Source: Polyangia bacterium
GTDB lineage: Bacteria; Myxococcota_A; Polyangia; Polyangiales; Sandaracinaceae
Direction of reading: 5' to 3'
DNA length: 42,840 nt
NCBI GenBank assembly: GCA_030426845.1
Contig: JAUHXR010000037.1
Coordinates: 1-42,840, forward strand
Shown here: piece after piece, positions 33,770-41,648 of the stretch
Position numbering within the stretch: the stretch's first letter is position 1
How the letters are laid out: each line of letters begins with the position of its first letter
The notes under the pieces: generated by a model
The model's database searches: none
Seen by the model: only the letters and a program-made list of their open reading frames with translations
What the model was told of the DNA's origin: nothing
Made by a program: the position numbers and the translations under genes

Positions 33770-34843
33770 GTGGACCGCGACTCGCGCTCGCTCGCTCGGC
33801 CGGGGCCCCGGACCGGCTACCATGCCCCGATTCGGGCGCTCGCGCTCGGCCTCACCCTGCTCGGGGCGTGCGAGACCGCACCGCGCGCGCCGGTGGAGCC
33901 GAGCCCGCCGGCGCCCCCGACGGCCCCCGTGCCGCCCGCTCCCCCGGCGGCCGCTCCCGCCTCGGCTCCGCCCCGCGCGGTGGTGGCGCCCTCTATCCGC
34001 GCGACCTGCGCGCCGTCGCGGTCGCTGCCCCTGGACCTGCACACGCGCGCCTACTCGACGGCCGGCGGCGCCCCGCTCCACCTCGACGTGGCCGCGCCGG
34101 CCCGGCCCGGGCCGCACCCCTGGGTGGCGGTGTTCCACGGCGGGGGGTGGAGCGCGGGGGCGCGCGGGCACGTCTACGAGGAGCTGCGGCACCTGACCTC
34201 GCTCGGCTACGCGGGGGTCGCGGTCGACTACCGGCTCGTCGCGGCCCGGGGCCAGAACCGGCACCCGACTCAGGTCGCGGACGCGCGCTGCGCCGTCCGC
34301 TACCTGCGCCGTCACGCGGACGCGCTCGGGCTCGACCCCGACCGCGGCGCGGCCCTCGGCTACTCCGCGGGCGGCCACCTCGCGCTCATGCTCGCCCTCG
34401 CGCCGGAGGCGGAGGGCCTCGACGACTGCGAGGACCTCACGACCTCGCCCGCGGTGCAGCTCGCGATCAGCTTCTATGGGCCGACCGATCTGCGGCCGGA
34501 GGCGCCGCTCGAGCCGGCCGCCGTCCGGATCGTGAACCGCTTCCTCGGCGCCGATCGCGACCAGGCTCCCGCGCGCGCCGCCGCCGCCTCGCCCATCACC
34601 TACGTGGGCGCGGTGGACGCGCCGGTGATGCTCGCCCACGGCGGGCTCGACGGGGTCGTCCCGCTCGAGCAGTCGCGCGCGCTCCGCGCCGCGCTCGCGC
34701 GCGGCGGCGTCCCGGTCCAGCTCGTCGAGGTGCCGCGATCCGGGCACGGCTTCCGCCTGTTCGGGCGTCAGTCGCCCGAGGCTACGTGCACGACCCTTGC
34801 ATTTCTCGAGGCCGCGCTGGGCGACACGACCGACGACCGGTGA
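33770..34843 (+). CDS. Esterase/lipase lipoprotein (alpha/beta hydrolase)
   Basis: A 357-residue lipoprotein. The GTG at 33770 gives a 34-residue signal region with arginines before the hydrophobic core and lipobox LGAC (Cys34). A Pro/Ala-rich linker (about 40-72) follows. The hydrolase domain belongs to the hormone-sensitive-lipase/carbohydrate-esterase type: oxyanion motif HGGG (123-126), nucleophile elbow GYSAGG (Ser199), a GGLDGVVP aspartate loop and a final SGHGF histidine. It likely cleaves short acyl esters at the cell envelope. Its stop is 6 bases from the stop of the convergent reductase gene. The start is uncertain, as no good ribosome site is visible. Confidence 0.85.
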   Translation: MDRDSRSLARPGPRTGYHAPIRALALGLTLLGACETAPRAPVEPSPPAPPTAPVPPAPPAAAPASAPPRAVVAPSIRATCAPSRSLPLDLHTRAYSTAGGAPLHLDVAAPARPGPHPWVAVFHGGGWSAGARGHVYEELRHLTSLGYAGVAVDYRLVAARGQNRHPTQVADARCAVRYLRRHADALGLDPDRGAALGYSAGGHLALMLALAPEAEGLDDCEDLTTSPAVQLAISFYGPTDLRPEAPLEPAAVRIVNRFLGADRDQAPARAAAASPITYVGAVDAPVMLAHGGLDGVVPLEQSRALRAALARGGVPVQLVEVPRSGHGFRLFGRQSPEATCTTLAFLEAALGDTTDDR

Positions 34844-34849
34844 CGCAGC

Positions 34850-35590
34850 TCAGAAGCCGACGCGGCGCATCACGAAGCGCGGGAGACCACGGATGACGGC
34901 CATGATCGGGGCCCAGGCGACCGGCGCGTAGACGACCGGGCGCCCGGCGTCGATCGCGGCGAGGACGCGCTCCGCGACATCCGTCGGCTCGCCGGCGAAG
35001 GGCGGCGGGTCGAGGTGGGCGGTCATGCCCGTCTTGACGAAGCCCGGCTTGACCGTGATGACCTCGAGGCCCTGGGCGCGGAAGCGGTGATCGAGGCCCT
35101 CGAGGTAGCGGCTGAGGCCCGCCTTGGTCGCGCCGTAGATCACGACCGGCTTGCGGCCGCGCTCGCCGGCCACGCTGCTGAACACGCAGAGCGTGCCCCC
35201 GCCCCGCGCGAGCAGCCGCTTGCGCGCCGCCTCGCAGAACAAGATGGTGTTCGTAAAGTTGACGTTCAGGAGCCGGCGCGCGAACGCCGGGTCGGCCTCG
35301 AGCTCCTCCTGAGACGCGAAGACCGCGGCCGTCACCACCACCGCGACGCGGCCCTCGGGCGCGCAGGCCGCGAACGCCGCGTCGAGCGCCGTCTCGAAGC
35401 CCTCCGGCTCGGCGAGGTCGCAGGCCGCGGAGCCCCGCGGGGCCGCGCCGCGGACCGCGAGATCCTGGCCGACCGCCTCGAGCTCGTCGGCGCGACGACC
35501 GAGGAGGAAGAGTCGATCGCCGCGCTCGGCCATCCGCCGCGCGAGCGCGCGCCCCATGCCCTTGGTGGCCCCGAGGAAGATCACGTCCAT
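34850..35590 (-). CDS. Short-chain dehydrogenase/reductase, DprE2-like
   Basis: A 246-residue NAD(P)-dependent reductase of the classical SDR type. The nucleotide-binding loop is GATKGMG (7-13), the active-site serine is in FSSVAGE (about 138-139), and YGATK gives Tyr152 and Lys156. The SSVAGERxR ... VIYGATKAGL pattern and the TVKPGFVKTGMTAHL segment resemble DprE2, which reduces a keto intermediate in decaprenylphosphoryl-arabinose synthesis in mycobacteria. The DprE1 oxidase is not seen here. A related polyprenyl-linked or lipid substrate is possible, but many SDRs share these features. It diverges from the malic-enzyme gene with about 70 bases between starts. Confidence 0.8.
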   Translation of the reverse strand: MDVIFLGATKGMGRALARRMAERGDRLFLLGRRADELEAVGQDLAVRGAAPRGSAACDLAEPEGFETALDAAFAACAPEGRVAVVVTAAVFASQEELEADPAFARRLLNVNFTNTILFCEAARKRLLARGGGTLCVFSSVAGERGRKPVVIYGATKAGLSRYLEGLDHRFRAQGLEVITVKPGFVKTGMTAHLDPPPFAGEPTDVAERVLAAIDAGRPVVYAPVAWAPIMAVIRGLPRFVMRRVGF

Positions 35591-35660
35591 CGCGGTCGTC
35601 TACACCATCCGAGCGCGGGCGACGAGCCAGGCTGGTAGGATCGGTCGAGGGAGGCGCCGC

Positions 35661-37370
35661 GTGGAGAGATACGAGCTCGGGCGAGACGAGGACGGCAACG
35701 ACACCGTCGTCGTGCCCTACCGGGGCAGGACGCTGCTCGCGCACAACATGTACTACCAGGGCACCGGCTTCACCTACGAGGAGCGGTCCGCGCTGCAGAT
35801 CATGGGCCTGTTGCCGATCCGCGCTCGCACGATGGAGGAGCAGGCGGAGCAGGCCTACGCCCACGTGATGACCGGCCACACGCCGCTCGAGCGCTACGTG
35901 AACCTCGTGGCGCTCGAGTCGCGCAACGCGCACCTCTACTACCGGGTCCTCGTCGACCACCTCGAGGAGATGCTGCCGATCGTCTACACGCCGACGGTGG
36001 GCGAGGCCTGTCAACATTACTCGCGACTGTTTCGCAAGGGGCGCGGGCTGTGGATCACCCCCGACCACCGCGACCGCATCGCGGACGTGCTGCGCTGCGC
36101 GCCCTACGAGGACATCCGCCTGATCGTCGTGACCGACAACGAGCGCATCCTCGGCCTCGGCGATCAGGGCGCCGGAGGGATGGGCATCCCCGTGGGCAAG
36201 CTCGACCTCTACGTCGTCGGCGCGGGCATCCACCCGACCAAGACGCTCCCGATCAGCCTCGACGTCGGCACGGACAACCAGGAGCTGCTCGAGGACCCGG
36301 CCTACCTCGGGTACAAGGGCGAGCGCCTGCGCGGCGCGGCCTACGACGCGCTGGTCGAGGAGTTCGTGGTCGCCGTCCGCGAGGTCTTCCCGCAGGCCCT
36401 CCTGCAGTGGGAGGACTTCAAGAAGGCCAACGCCTTCCGCCTCCTCGACCGCTACCAGGATCGGATCCTCAGCTTCAACGACGACATCCAGGGGACGGCC
36501 GGCGTCGCCCTCGCGGGGGTCGTCTCGGCGGGGCGGATCAGCGGCACGCCGATGGAGCAGCAACGCGTGGTCCTGCTCGGGGCCGGGGCCGCGGGGATCG
36601 GCATCGCGCGGCTGCTCCGCGCCGAGCTGAGCCGCCTCGGGGTGAGCGGCGAGGAGCTCACCTCGCGCATCGCGCTGATCGACAGCCGCGGGCTCCTCAC
36701 CGACGCGCGCGAGCACAGCGAGCAACACAAGCGCGACTTCGCCTGGCCCAGGGAGCTCGCGGCCAAGCACGGGCTAGACGCCGACGGAGACAACGACCTG
36801 CTCGAGACGGTGAAGGCCCTGAAGCCGACGGTGCTGATCGGCACGTCGGGTCAGCCGGGGACCTTCACCGAGCCGGTGGTGACGGCGATGGCCAAGGCCG
36901 TGGAGCGGCCGGCGATCTTCCCCTTCTCGAACCCGAACTCGAAGGCCGAGGCCCACCCGCGCGACCTCGTCTCGTGGACCGACGGCAAGGTGATCATCGC
37001 GGCGGGCAGCCCGTTCCACGCCGTCGAGCACGGCACCAGCTCGATCCCCGTGTCCCAGGGCAACAACGTGTATGTGTTCCCGGGCGTCGGGCTCGGGTGC
37101 CTGGCGGTCGGCGCGACCAAGGTGACCGAGTCGTTCTTCGCCGAGGCCGCTCACGCGATCGGTCGCTGCGTGACCGACGCCCGCATCCACGCGGGCGAGC
37201 TCTACCCGCCGCTCTCCGAGCTGCGGCGCGTCAGCCGGGAGGTCGCGGTCGCGGTCGGCAAGCACGCGGTCGAGCTCGGCCTCGCGCCGGAGGCGACCGA
37301 GAAGGAGGTCGAGCGCAACGTGGACGCGATGATGTGGTTCCCGCGCTACCCGCGGATCCTCGTCGAGTAG
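35661..37370 (+). CDS. NAD-dependent malic enzyme (decarboxylating)
   Basis: A 569-residue enzyme converting malate to pyruvate and CO2 with reduction of NAD(P). The GTG at 35661 lies 6 bases after GAGGGAGG. The catalytic tyrosine is Y109 in VYTPTVGEACQ, the catalytic lysine is K180 in GIPVGKLDLY, and metal ligands occur in QWEDF (E251, D252) and FNDDIQGTA (D274 or D275). The dinucleotide-binding glycines are in GAGAAGIGIA. The length and motifs match the large (about 560 residue) malic enzymes of the MaeA/eukaryotic type rather than the short bacterial or MaeB forms. Which cofactor it prefers cannot be decided from the motifs I checked. It is transcribed alone. Confidence 0.95.
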   Translation: MERYELGRDEDGNDTVVVPYRGRTLLAHNMYYQGTGFTYEERSALQIMGLLPIRARTMEEQAEQAYAHVMTGHTPLERYVNLVALESRNAHLYYRVLVDHLEEMLPIVYTPTVGEACQHYSRLFRKGRGLWITPDHRDRIADVLRCAPYEDIRLIVVTDNERILGLGDQGAGGMGIPVGKLDLYVVGAGIHPTKTLPISLDVGTDNQELLEDPAYLGYKGERLRGAAYDALVEEFVVAVREVFPQALLQWEDFKKANAFRLLDRYQDRILSFNDDIQGTAGVALAGVVSAGRISGTPMEQQRVVLLGAGAAGIGIARLLRAELSRLGVSGEELTSRIALIDSRGLLTDAREHSEQHKRDFAWPRELAAKHGLDADGDNDLLETVKALKPTVLIGTSGQPGTFTEPVVTAMAKAVERPAIFPFSNPNSKAEAHPRDLVSWTDGKVIIAAGSPFHAVEHGTSSIPVSQGNNVYVFPGVGLGCLAVGATKVTESFFAEAAHAIGRCVTDARIHAGELYPPLSELRRVSREVAVAVGKHAVELGLAPEATEKEVERNVDAMMWFPRYPRILVE

Positions 37371-37443
37371 GCGCGCTGTCCCTCTGCGTCGCGGCGCCCC
37401 GGCGCGCGACCCGAGGACGCCCGCGCTGTGGCATGATGGAGCC

Positions 37444-38259
37444 GTGCCGCGCGTCGCAGTCTGGAGGGTCATCGGGATCGGAGCCCTCCTGATCACCGCC
37501 CTCGGGCTCGCCGCCCCGCCGGCCGCGGAGGCCCAGTCACGCGGGCAGCTCCGGCAGGCGCGCGAGCTGTTCATGCAGGGGGTGGCGGCCGCGCGCGACG
37601 GGCGCTGGGCGGCGGCCCGGACCGCCTTCGAGCGCTCGCTGGACATCACCGAGCGGCCGAGCACGGTGGTGAACCTCGCGGCCGCGCTCGCCCAGACCGG
37701 CCAGCTCCTCGAGGCGGTCGAGCGCTACGAGCGCTTCCTCGCCATCGCGACTGGGCGCGACGCGCGGCTGCGCCCCGACGCGGAGGAGGCCCTCGCCCGG
37801 GTCCGCGAGCGCATCCCCCGGCTGCGCCTCCAGGCGGGAGAGCTCGGCTACGACGACGTCATCGAGATCGACGGCGAGGCGGTCGACCGGGCGCGCGCGG
37901 AGCAGGGAGTCGAGCTCGATCCGGGCGCGCATCACGTCGCGGTGCGGCGCGGTGACGAGGTCGTGTTCGAGGAGCACCTGAACCTCGCCGAGGCGACCGT
38001 GGAGGTCTGCGCGCTGACGCCGCGAGCGGTCGACGGCCCGGACGACGAGCGCGCGGCGGCCGAGGAGCGGGTCGAGTCCGCGCTCGAGGCGAGCACGTCG
38101 GAGACGGGCGGAGACGACGGCGTCGCGATCGGCGTCGGCGTCGGGATCGGCGCGGCGGTCGCCATCGCGGCCGCGATCGTGATCGTGGTCGTCGTGACGA
38201 GCGAGGAGACCGAGCTGCCCTACCAGGGCAACCTCGGCGGCGGCGTCATCCGCTTCTGA
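37444..38259 (+). CDS. TPR envelope protein with C-terminal membrane segment
   Basis: A 271-residue exported protein beginning with GTG at 37444. The signal peptide ends near AEAQ (about residue 30). Two or more TPR-like helix pairs lie in about 32-115 (ELFMQGVAAARDGRWAAARTAFERSL, given here as a span, and NLAAALAQTGQLLEAVERYERF). A small beta domain follows (about 125-185; EIDGEAVDRA, GAHHVAVRRGDEVVFEEHL), like PEGA-type domains. One long hydrophobic segment (about 220-250) with Gly and Val precedes a short C-terminus. The plan parallels that of the protein at 13658-14548. The role is likely protein binding in the envelope; the partner is unknown. Confidence 0.78.
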   Translation: MPRVAVWRVIGIGALLITALGLAAPPAAEAQSRGQLRQARELFMQGVAAARDGRWAAARTAFERSLDITERPSTVVNLAAALAQTGQLLEAVERYERFLAIATGRDARLRPDAEEALARVRERIPRLRLQAGELGYDDVIEIDGEAVDRARAEQGVELDPGAHHVAVRRGDEVVFEEHLNLAEATVEVCALTPRAVDGPDDERAAAEERVESALEASTSETGGDDGVAIGVGVGIGAAVAIAAAIVIVVVVTSEETELPYQGNLGGGVIRF

Positions 38260-38291
38260 TCCTCCTGCCGGTCGCACGTCCCGAGGGGCGC

Positions 38292-39617
38292 TCAGGGCGC
38301 CAGCGCGAGGGGCAGCGGGGCGAGGCTCCAGGTGATCTCGCTCCGGGGCGGCGCGCGCCGGATGACCTCGCGGCGCAGCCCGGACGCGCCGAGCGTGTAG
38401 CGCCGGAGCTCCCCGCTCGGGTCGTCGGCCACGTAGAGCTCGTCCGCCCCGTCGGCGTCGAGATCCGCACACATCGTGGCGTGCTCGAAGCCGCGGCTGT
38501 CGGCGTCGAACAGGCCCACCGACCAGGCCTCGCCCGCGCGCCGCGGCGGGTCGAGGCGGAACAGGCCCGCCGAGAAGGTCGCCGCGATGAGGGCGCGCCG
38601 ACCGTCGCCCTCGAGGTCGCAGGCGACGAGGAAGCGCGTCATCCGGTCGTCGAGGGTCGCGATCCGCTCGCCGCCCGGAGGGCCGTCGTGGATGATCCGG
38701 CGCACCTCCACCGGCTCGACGATCCGGAGCGCGCGGCTCGTGCCCTCGGTGCGCGCCTCCACCGCGACGTAGAGCTCGTCGCGCCCGTCCGCGTCGAGGT
38801 CGACCACGAGCAGCTCCTTGGCGTGACGCCGGCCGAGGTCGAGGACGACCTCGGGGCCGCGCGCCTCGGCGGGGACGTAGCGCACGACCTCGCCCGGCTG
38901 GTCGGCGCCCGGCACGACCGCGTTGGGCACCGAGCGGGCAGCGTAGACCTCGAGGACGCCGTCGCCGTCGAGGTCGCCCGCCTCCACCTCGTGCACGATG
39001 GTGTTCGGCCGCCGATCGAGCTCGGTCACCTCGAAGCCGCCGTCCGGCCGCGGCGAGAGCACCGCGACCTCTCCCTGGTCATGCAGGCCCACCACCAGCA
39101 CGTCGCCCGACAGGCCACCGGGCGCCGGCCGGTCGCCGTAGAGCCGCGCGATCGTCAGGTCGCGGACTCGCCCGCGCTCGAGGGAGACGTCGGGCCGCCA
39201 GAGCTCGGTCGCCACGAGGCGCTCGCCCTCGGAGCGCCAGAGCTTCACCGACGCGGCGCCCCCCGCGAGGGTCACGATCGACAGCGGCTGCGGGCCCGGC
39301 GGATCGAAGGCACGCGCGTGATGGAACACGTTGGCCGTCGGGTCCTCGAGCACGTCGCTCACCCACGATCCGTCGACGAGGCGCAGGCGGGTGAGACGCG
39401 CGCCGAGCGGTCGCTCGTCGTCGGCTCCGGTGGCCGACGCCGCCACCAGCAGGCCGGTCTCCAGGGTGTCCCCTCGAGGCTGCGGCGCGCTCGACGCGGG
39501 CTCGCTCGACGCGGGCTCGCTCGGCGCGGGCTCGCTCGACGCGGGCTCGCTCGACGACCGCTGGCACCCCACCAGCGCAAGCGCGGCGGCGAGCGCGGTC
39601 CAGGCCGCGCGGCTCAC
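38292..39617 (-). CDS. FG-GAP/VCBS-repeat lipoprotein
   Basis: A 441-residue lipoprotein starting with GTG at 39617, overlapping the upstream stop by 4 bases. The signal peptide ends in the lipobox LVGC. The SSEPA linker (about 20-45) is encoded by a 15-bp repeat. The rest consists of beta-propeller-like repeats with calcium-type loops: DLDGDGVLEVY, DLDADGRDELYV, DLEGDGRRALI and DLDADGADELYV. These are FG-GAP/VCBS repeats, found in integrin-like propellers and adhesins. The protein is third and last in a minus-strand run after the VWA and TSP1-like genes. It probably binds calcium and another surface component. Confidence 0.85.
   Translation of the reverse strand: MSRAAWTALAAALALVGCQRSSSEPASSEPAPSEPASSEPASSAPQPRGDTLETGLLVAASATGADDERPLGARLTRLRLVDGSWVSDVLEDPTANVFHHARAFDPPGPQPLSIVTLAGGAASVKLWRSEGERLVATELWRPDVSLERGRVRDLTIARLYGDRPAPGGLSGDVLVVGLHDQGEVAVLSPRPDGGFEVTELDRRPNTIVHEVEAGDLDGDGVLEVYAARSVPNAVVPGADQPGEVVRYVPAEARGPEVVLDLGRRHAKELLVVDLDADGRDELYVAVEARTEGTSRALRIVEPVEVRRIIHDGPPGGERIATLDDRMTRFLVACDLEGDGRRALIAATFSAGLFRLDPPRRAGEAWSVGLFDADSRGFEHATMCADLDADGADELYVADDPSGELRRYTLGASGLRREVIRRAPPRSEITWSLAPLPLALAP
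39490..39549 (-). repeat. 15-bp in-frame tandem repeat (SEPAS x4)
   Basis: Four contiguous 15-base units lie at 39490-39504, 39505-39519, 39520-39534 and 39535-39549. The third differs at one base. They code for the Ser-Glu-Pro-Ala-Ser spacer directly after the lipobox of the FG-GAP lipoprotein. Confidence 0.9.
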
Positions 39618-41602
39618 GGGCAGCCGAAGTTGATCGTGGCCGTCGCGCCGTTGGAGTACGTGAGGTTCAGCCCGCCTGCGGTGCCGACGACCTGCGCGAG
39701 GCATGGCGGGAAGCAGCCGTAGGGCGACGGCGAGCAGGGTGGGTTGGCCGTCCCCGAGAGCGTCGCCCCCGTGACGTTGATCGTCCCCACGGTGGCCCCG
39801 CTGAAGTCGGTGAAGCGCATCGCGCTCGAGGAGGTCGTGACCTGCCACAGACACGACGCGGTGGTCGCGGTGCCCGAGAAGGTCACGCCTGCGCTGGCCG
39901 AGATGGTGCCGCTGCCCATCGAGCCGGTGAAGTTGAGGCTGCCCCCGCCCCCGGACACGTCGGTGACGATCCCCGTGGAGGGCCCCGAGTTGCCGCTCAG
40001 CGTGGGGACGCAGGAGACGCAGCTCCCGGCGGTGCAGATCTGCGAGCTCCCGCAGCTCGTCCCGTCGGTGTCGCGGGTGCAAGGGTCGGTGTCGGTGCGC
40101 ATCGAGGAGCCCGAGCAGCTCCCACCAGAGCAGGTCGGCGTGGTGCAGGTGCGGCTCCGCTGCGCCGACTCGTCGCAGGTGCTGGAGTAGTTGCACGAGC
40201 CGAAGCCGCCGCAGGTCTCGCTCCCGCAGGTGATGCCGGTCGTCGTCCGCGTGCAGCTGGACGACTCCATGCGCGGGCTGCCCATGCAGGTGCCGCTCGC
40301 GCAGGCGAAGTCGGTGCACGTCCGCGTGCGCGTGGCCGTCTCGTCACAGGAGTCGGTGTAGTCGCAGGTGCCGTAGGCGCCGCAGGTGGTCATGCCGCAG
40401 GAGTCGCCGGTCGTGCTCCGCGAGCACGGCATCGACTCCATGCGCGGCGTGGCCGAGCAGACGCCGCCGCTGCAGGTCAGGTCGGTGCAGGTCCGCGTGC
40501 GCGTCGCGCTCTGATCGCAGGAGTCGGCGTAGTCGCAGGCGCCGTAGCTGCCGCACGACCCGACGCCGCAGCTCATCCCGGTCGTAGTGCGCGCGCAGGC
40601 GTCGCTCTCGGTGGTGTCGGTCGGCACGCACGAGCCGGCCTCGCAGGCGTAGGTGCGGTTCGTCCGCGTCCGGGTGCCCGACTCGTCGCAGCCGTCGTCG
40701 TAGGCGCACGCGCTCCAGGCCCCCGTCGAGGCGGGCGGGCAGTCGGCCGGCGTCGCGCAGCCCGTGCAGCGGCTCCCCGCCTCATCGCAGACCGTCGGCG
40801 ACGCGCAGGGATCGCCATCGTGCATCGAGCAAGTCCCGTCGACGCACCGGTCGAAGCCGTTACAGAAGACGCCGTCGTCGCACGGGAGCGTGTTGGGCTC
40901 GGTCACGCAGCCGGTCGCCGTGCATCGGTCGTTGGTGCACGGCTCGCCGTCGTCGCAGGCCGAGTCGTCGAGCTCGAAGAGGCAGACGCCGTCCTGGCAG
41001 CGCGCGGCCGTGCAGGGCACGCCGTCGTCGCAGTCGGCGTCGTTGTCGCACGCGATGGGCGGGCCGCCGTCGGCGTCCCCCGCGTCCCCCGCGTCGACCC
41101 GGGGCGGGGGCCCGGCGTCGCCCAGGCGGGGCGGCGTCCCCGTCCACTCGGGGAGCTCGCCCACGTCCACCGTCGCGCAGCCGGAGGGCCCGCAGCTCTC
41201 GTCGGTGTCGCACTGGACGCCGACGCAGTCGGCGACGAGATCGAGGCGCAGGAGCCGGCTCTCCCCCCGCACGAGGGTGACGCGGGCGCGCCGCCGGACC
41301 ACCTCGGAGCCGCCGCGCGTCCCCACCGCGATGACGTCGATGGGTCCGAGGAAATCCCCGTCCGGGACGACCGACACCGTCAGGGGCAGCGCGCTCGCGG
41401 AGCGGAGCGACTGCTCCTCTGAGGCCATCCGCGTGTCGCCGTCGCTGACCGTCACCCGCACCTGGTCGAGCGCGCTCGGGATCGCCAGATCGGTGTCGAC
41501 CACCACCACGAGCTGGGTGGTCGCGCCCCTGCAGCCCGCGAGAACGCACCCCGCGAGAACGCACCCCGCGAGCACAGCCAGCACGATGCTCCAACGCCTC
41601 AT
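39614..41602 (-). CDS. Lipoprotein with four TSP1-like repeats
   Basis: A 662-residue secreted protein. The ATG at 41602 (MRRWSIVL) starts a signal peptide with three successive LAGC lipoboxes. Residues about 25-110 form a beta domain (QLVVVVDTDLAIP) of a kind common in myxobacterial lipoproteins. Next come a DAG linker and EGF-like Cys-rich segments (CDNDADCDDGVPC, CDDGEPCTND). Four repeats of about 48 residues then carry the pattern WSxC or YGxC ... CDESGTRTRT ... CxxGxC ... C-R-TTG, like thrombospondin type 1 domains. The C-terminal 130 residues form a Gly/Ser/Thr-rich beta domain with a Cys-rich loop (CSPSPYGCFPPC). Its start is 46 bases after the VWA gene, and its stop overlaps the FG-GAP gene. 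Confidence 0.82.
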   Translation of the reverse strand: MRRWSIVLAVLAGCVLAGCVLAGCRGATTQLVVVVDTDLAIPSALDQVRVTVSDGDTRMASEEQSLRSASALPLTVSVVPDGDFLGPIDVIAVGTRGGSEVVRRRARVTLVRGESRLLRLDLVADCVGVQCDTDESCGPSGCATVDVGELPEWTGTPPRLGDAGPPPRVDAGDAGDADGGPPIACDNDADCDDGVPCTAARCQDGVCLFELDDSACDDGEPCTNDRCTATGCVTEPNTLPCDDGVFCNGFDRCVDGTCSMHDGDPCASPTVCDEAGSRCTGCATPADCPPASTGAWSACAYDDGCDESGTRTRTNRTYACEAGSCVPTDTTESDACARTTTGMSCGVGSCGSYGACDYADSCDQSATRTRTCTDLTCSGGVCSATPRMESMPCSRSTTGDSCGMTTCGAYGTCDYTDSCDETATRTRTCTDFACASGTCMGSPRMESSSCTRTTTGITCGSETCGGFGSCNYSSTCDESAQRSRTCTTPTCSGGSCSGSSMRTDTDPCTRDTDGTSCGSSQICTAGSCVSCVPTLSGNSGPSTGIVTDVSGGGGSLNFTGSMGSGTISASAGVTFSGTATTASCLWQVTTSSSAMRFTDFSGATVGTINVTGATLSGTANPPCSPSPYGCFPPCLAQVVGTAGGLNLTYSNGATATINFGCP
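41531..41575 (-). repeat. 15-bp tandem repeat triplicating the lipobox
   Basis: Three 15-base units (41531-41545, 41546-41560, 41561-41575) differ by only one or two bases. In frame they encode Val-Leu-Ala-Gly-Cys three times, so the signal peptide contains three consecutive lipidation motifs. This looks like slippage inside a signal sequence. Confidence 0.92.
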
Positions 41603-41648
41603 CCCGCCCCCATGGTCGCCCGGCTGTCGAGCCGGAACAAGGGCAGGG

